Under the pieces are notes generated by a model that was given only the letters and a program-made list of their open reading frames with translations, did not search any database and had not been told where the DNA came from. Below, one piece after another: positions 6,248-6,657 of a stretch of 6,657 nt of DNA. The translations under genes and the position numbers were made by a program. Numbering within the stretch: the stretch's first letter is position 1; each line of letters begins with the position of its first letter. This DNA comes from Ramlibacter sp. (GTDB lineage Bacteria > Pseudomonadota > Gammaproteobacteria > Burkholderiales > Burkholderiaceae_C): NCBI GenBank assembly GCA_025351615.1, contig JANXVP010000120.1, forward strand, positions 1 through 6,657. Reading direction: 5' to 3'.

Positions 6248-6657
6248 GCGGGCACCAGTCTGGCAAACTGCCGCATATCGACGGCAGCTTTCTCGTGCTC
6301 GAACCAGGGATCGGGTTCGCCATCGAGCGCGAACTGAAGGCGCTCCCACAGGGACTTGCGCAGCGCGTGGTCTTCCAGGATTTTCTTCTTGACGTAGTCG
6401 AGGCCGACGCGGTTGACGTAGTGCAGCGTGCGCTCCAGGTAGAAGCCTTCCTCGCGGTACAGCTGCAGGAAGGCGCCGCTGTATTCCATCACTTCCGCCG
6501 CCGTCTTCAGCTTGCAGAAGAAGTGCGCGACCTCGGTCTTGATGCCGCCGTTGCCGGCGATGTAGATTTCCCAGCCGCTGTCGACCCCGATCACGCCGAC
6601 GTCCTTGATGCCGGCTTCGGCACAGTTGCGCGGGCAGCCGGATACCGCCAGCTTTAC
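6244..6657 (-). CDS. nirB: Assimilatory nitrite reductase [NAD(P)H] large subunit NirB, C-terminal fragment
   Basis: NirB is the cytoplasmic siroheme- and [4Fe-4S]-containing subunit that reduces nitrite to ammonium in six-electron steps, using NAD(P)H. Only the last 137 residues are in the window; the reading frame is open to the window edge and ends in TGA. The family is usually above 800 residues, so most of the protein, including the FAD/NAD and BFD domains, lies outside. Near the fragment's start is SGCPRNCAEAGIKDVGV, whose two cysteines (fragment residues 8 and 12, spaced C-X3-C) match the second half of the siroheme/iron-sulfur binding motif. The first half is off the window. The rest, with the acidic-aromatic stretch YREEGFYLERTLHYVNRVGL and the end DMRQFARLVPA, fits the NirB C-terminus. 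Its stop overlaps the nirD start as ATGA, which suggests translational coupling. Siroheme would depend on cobA further down the operon. The identification is firm; the fragment is incomplete only because of the window edge. Confidence 0.95.
   Translation of the reverse strand, partial: VKLAVSGCPRNCAEAGIKDVGVIGVDSGWEIYIAGNGGIKTEVAHFFCKLKTAAEVMEYSGAFLQLYREEGFYLERTLHYVNRVGLDYVKKKILEDHALRKSLWERLQFALDGEPDPWFEHEKAAVDMRQFARLVPA

Noticed and set aside
5826..6323. N-terminal extension of NasA from an upstream start at 6323
   Set aside because: The added 166 residues are nirD and the end of nirB read out of frame and are arginine/proline-rich; the GTG at 5825 gives the family N-terminus.
4698..6392. 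A 564-codon open frame on the plus strand opposite nasA, nirD and the end of nirB
   Set aside because: It runs antisense across three well-recognised genes, has no recognisable motif, and is rich in Arg, Ala, Val and Gln as expected for an antisense frame of GC-rich coding DNA.

Overview
This is a GC-rich window of about 6.7 kb. By eye it looks like chromosomal DNA of a beta-proteobacterium, most likely order Burkholderiales and possibly near Oxalobacteraceae. I infer this from the strong G/C third-position bias, the gene order nirB-nirD-nasA-ybiB-cobA, and protein motifs remembered from that group; no search was run. All six genes lie on the minus strand, so transcription runs from high to low coordinates. 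I see no convincing plus-strand gene. I also see no tRNA, rRNA, CRISPR array, insertion sequence or other mobile element.

Layout in the direction of transcription: (1) 6657-6244, the C-terminal end of nirB, the large subunit of assimilatory NAD(P)H nitrite reductase, cut by the window edge. (2) 6247-5822, nirD, the small Rieske-type subunit. (3) 5825-2961, nasA, the molybdenum-containing catalytic subunit of assimilatory nitrate reductase, carrying a C-terminal BFD-like iron-sulfur module. (4) 2926-2021, ybiB, a nucleic-acid-binding TrpD2-family protein related to anthranilate phosphoribosyltransferase. (5) 2024-1233, cobA (SUMT), uroporphyrinogen-III C-methyltransferase. (6) 1141-1, an HI0933/YhiN-type flavoprotein cut at its C-terminus by the window start.

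nirB/nirD, nirD/nasA and ybiB/cobA each overlap by 4 bp (ATGA, GTGA and ATGA). Only 34 bp, containing a recognisable ribosome binding site, separate nasA from ybiB. Genes 1-5 therefore look like one translationally coupled operon. The logic is clear for four of the five. NasA reduces nitrate to nitrite and NirBD reduces nitrite to ammonium. CobA makes precorrin-2, the precursor of the siroheme that NirB needs. YbiB is the unexplained member. After cobA there is a 91-bp gap with a GC-rich hairpin potential but no U-tract, then the flavoprotein gene, which may be a separate unit or a read-through member.

The content is largely a known assimilatory nitrate-reduction locus and I do not see a clearly new system. 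The points most worth a second look are YbiB inside the nitrate operon, the C-terminal module of NasA, and the extended C-terminal tail of NirD.
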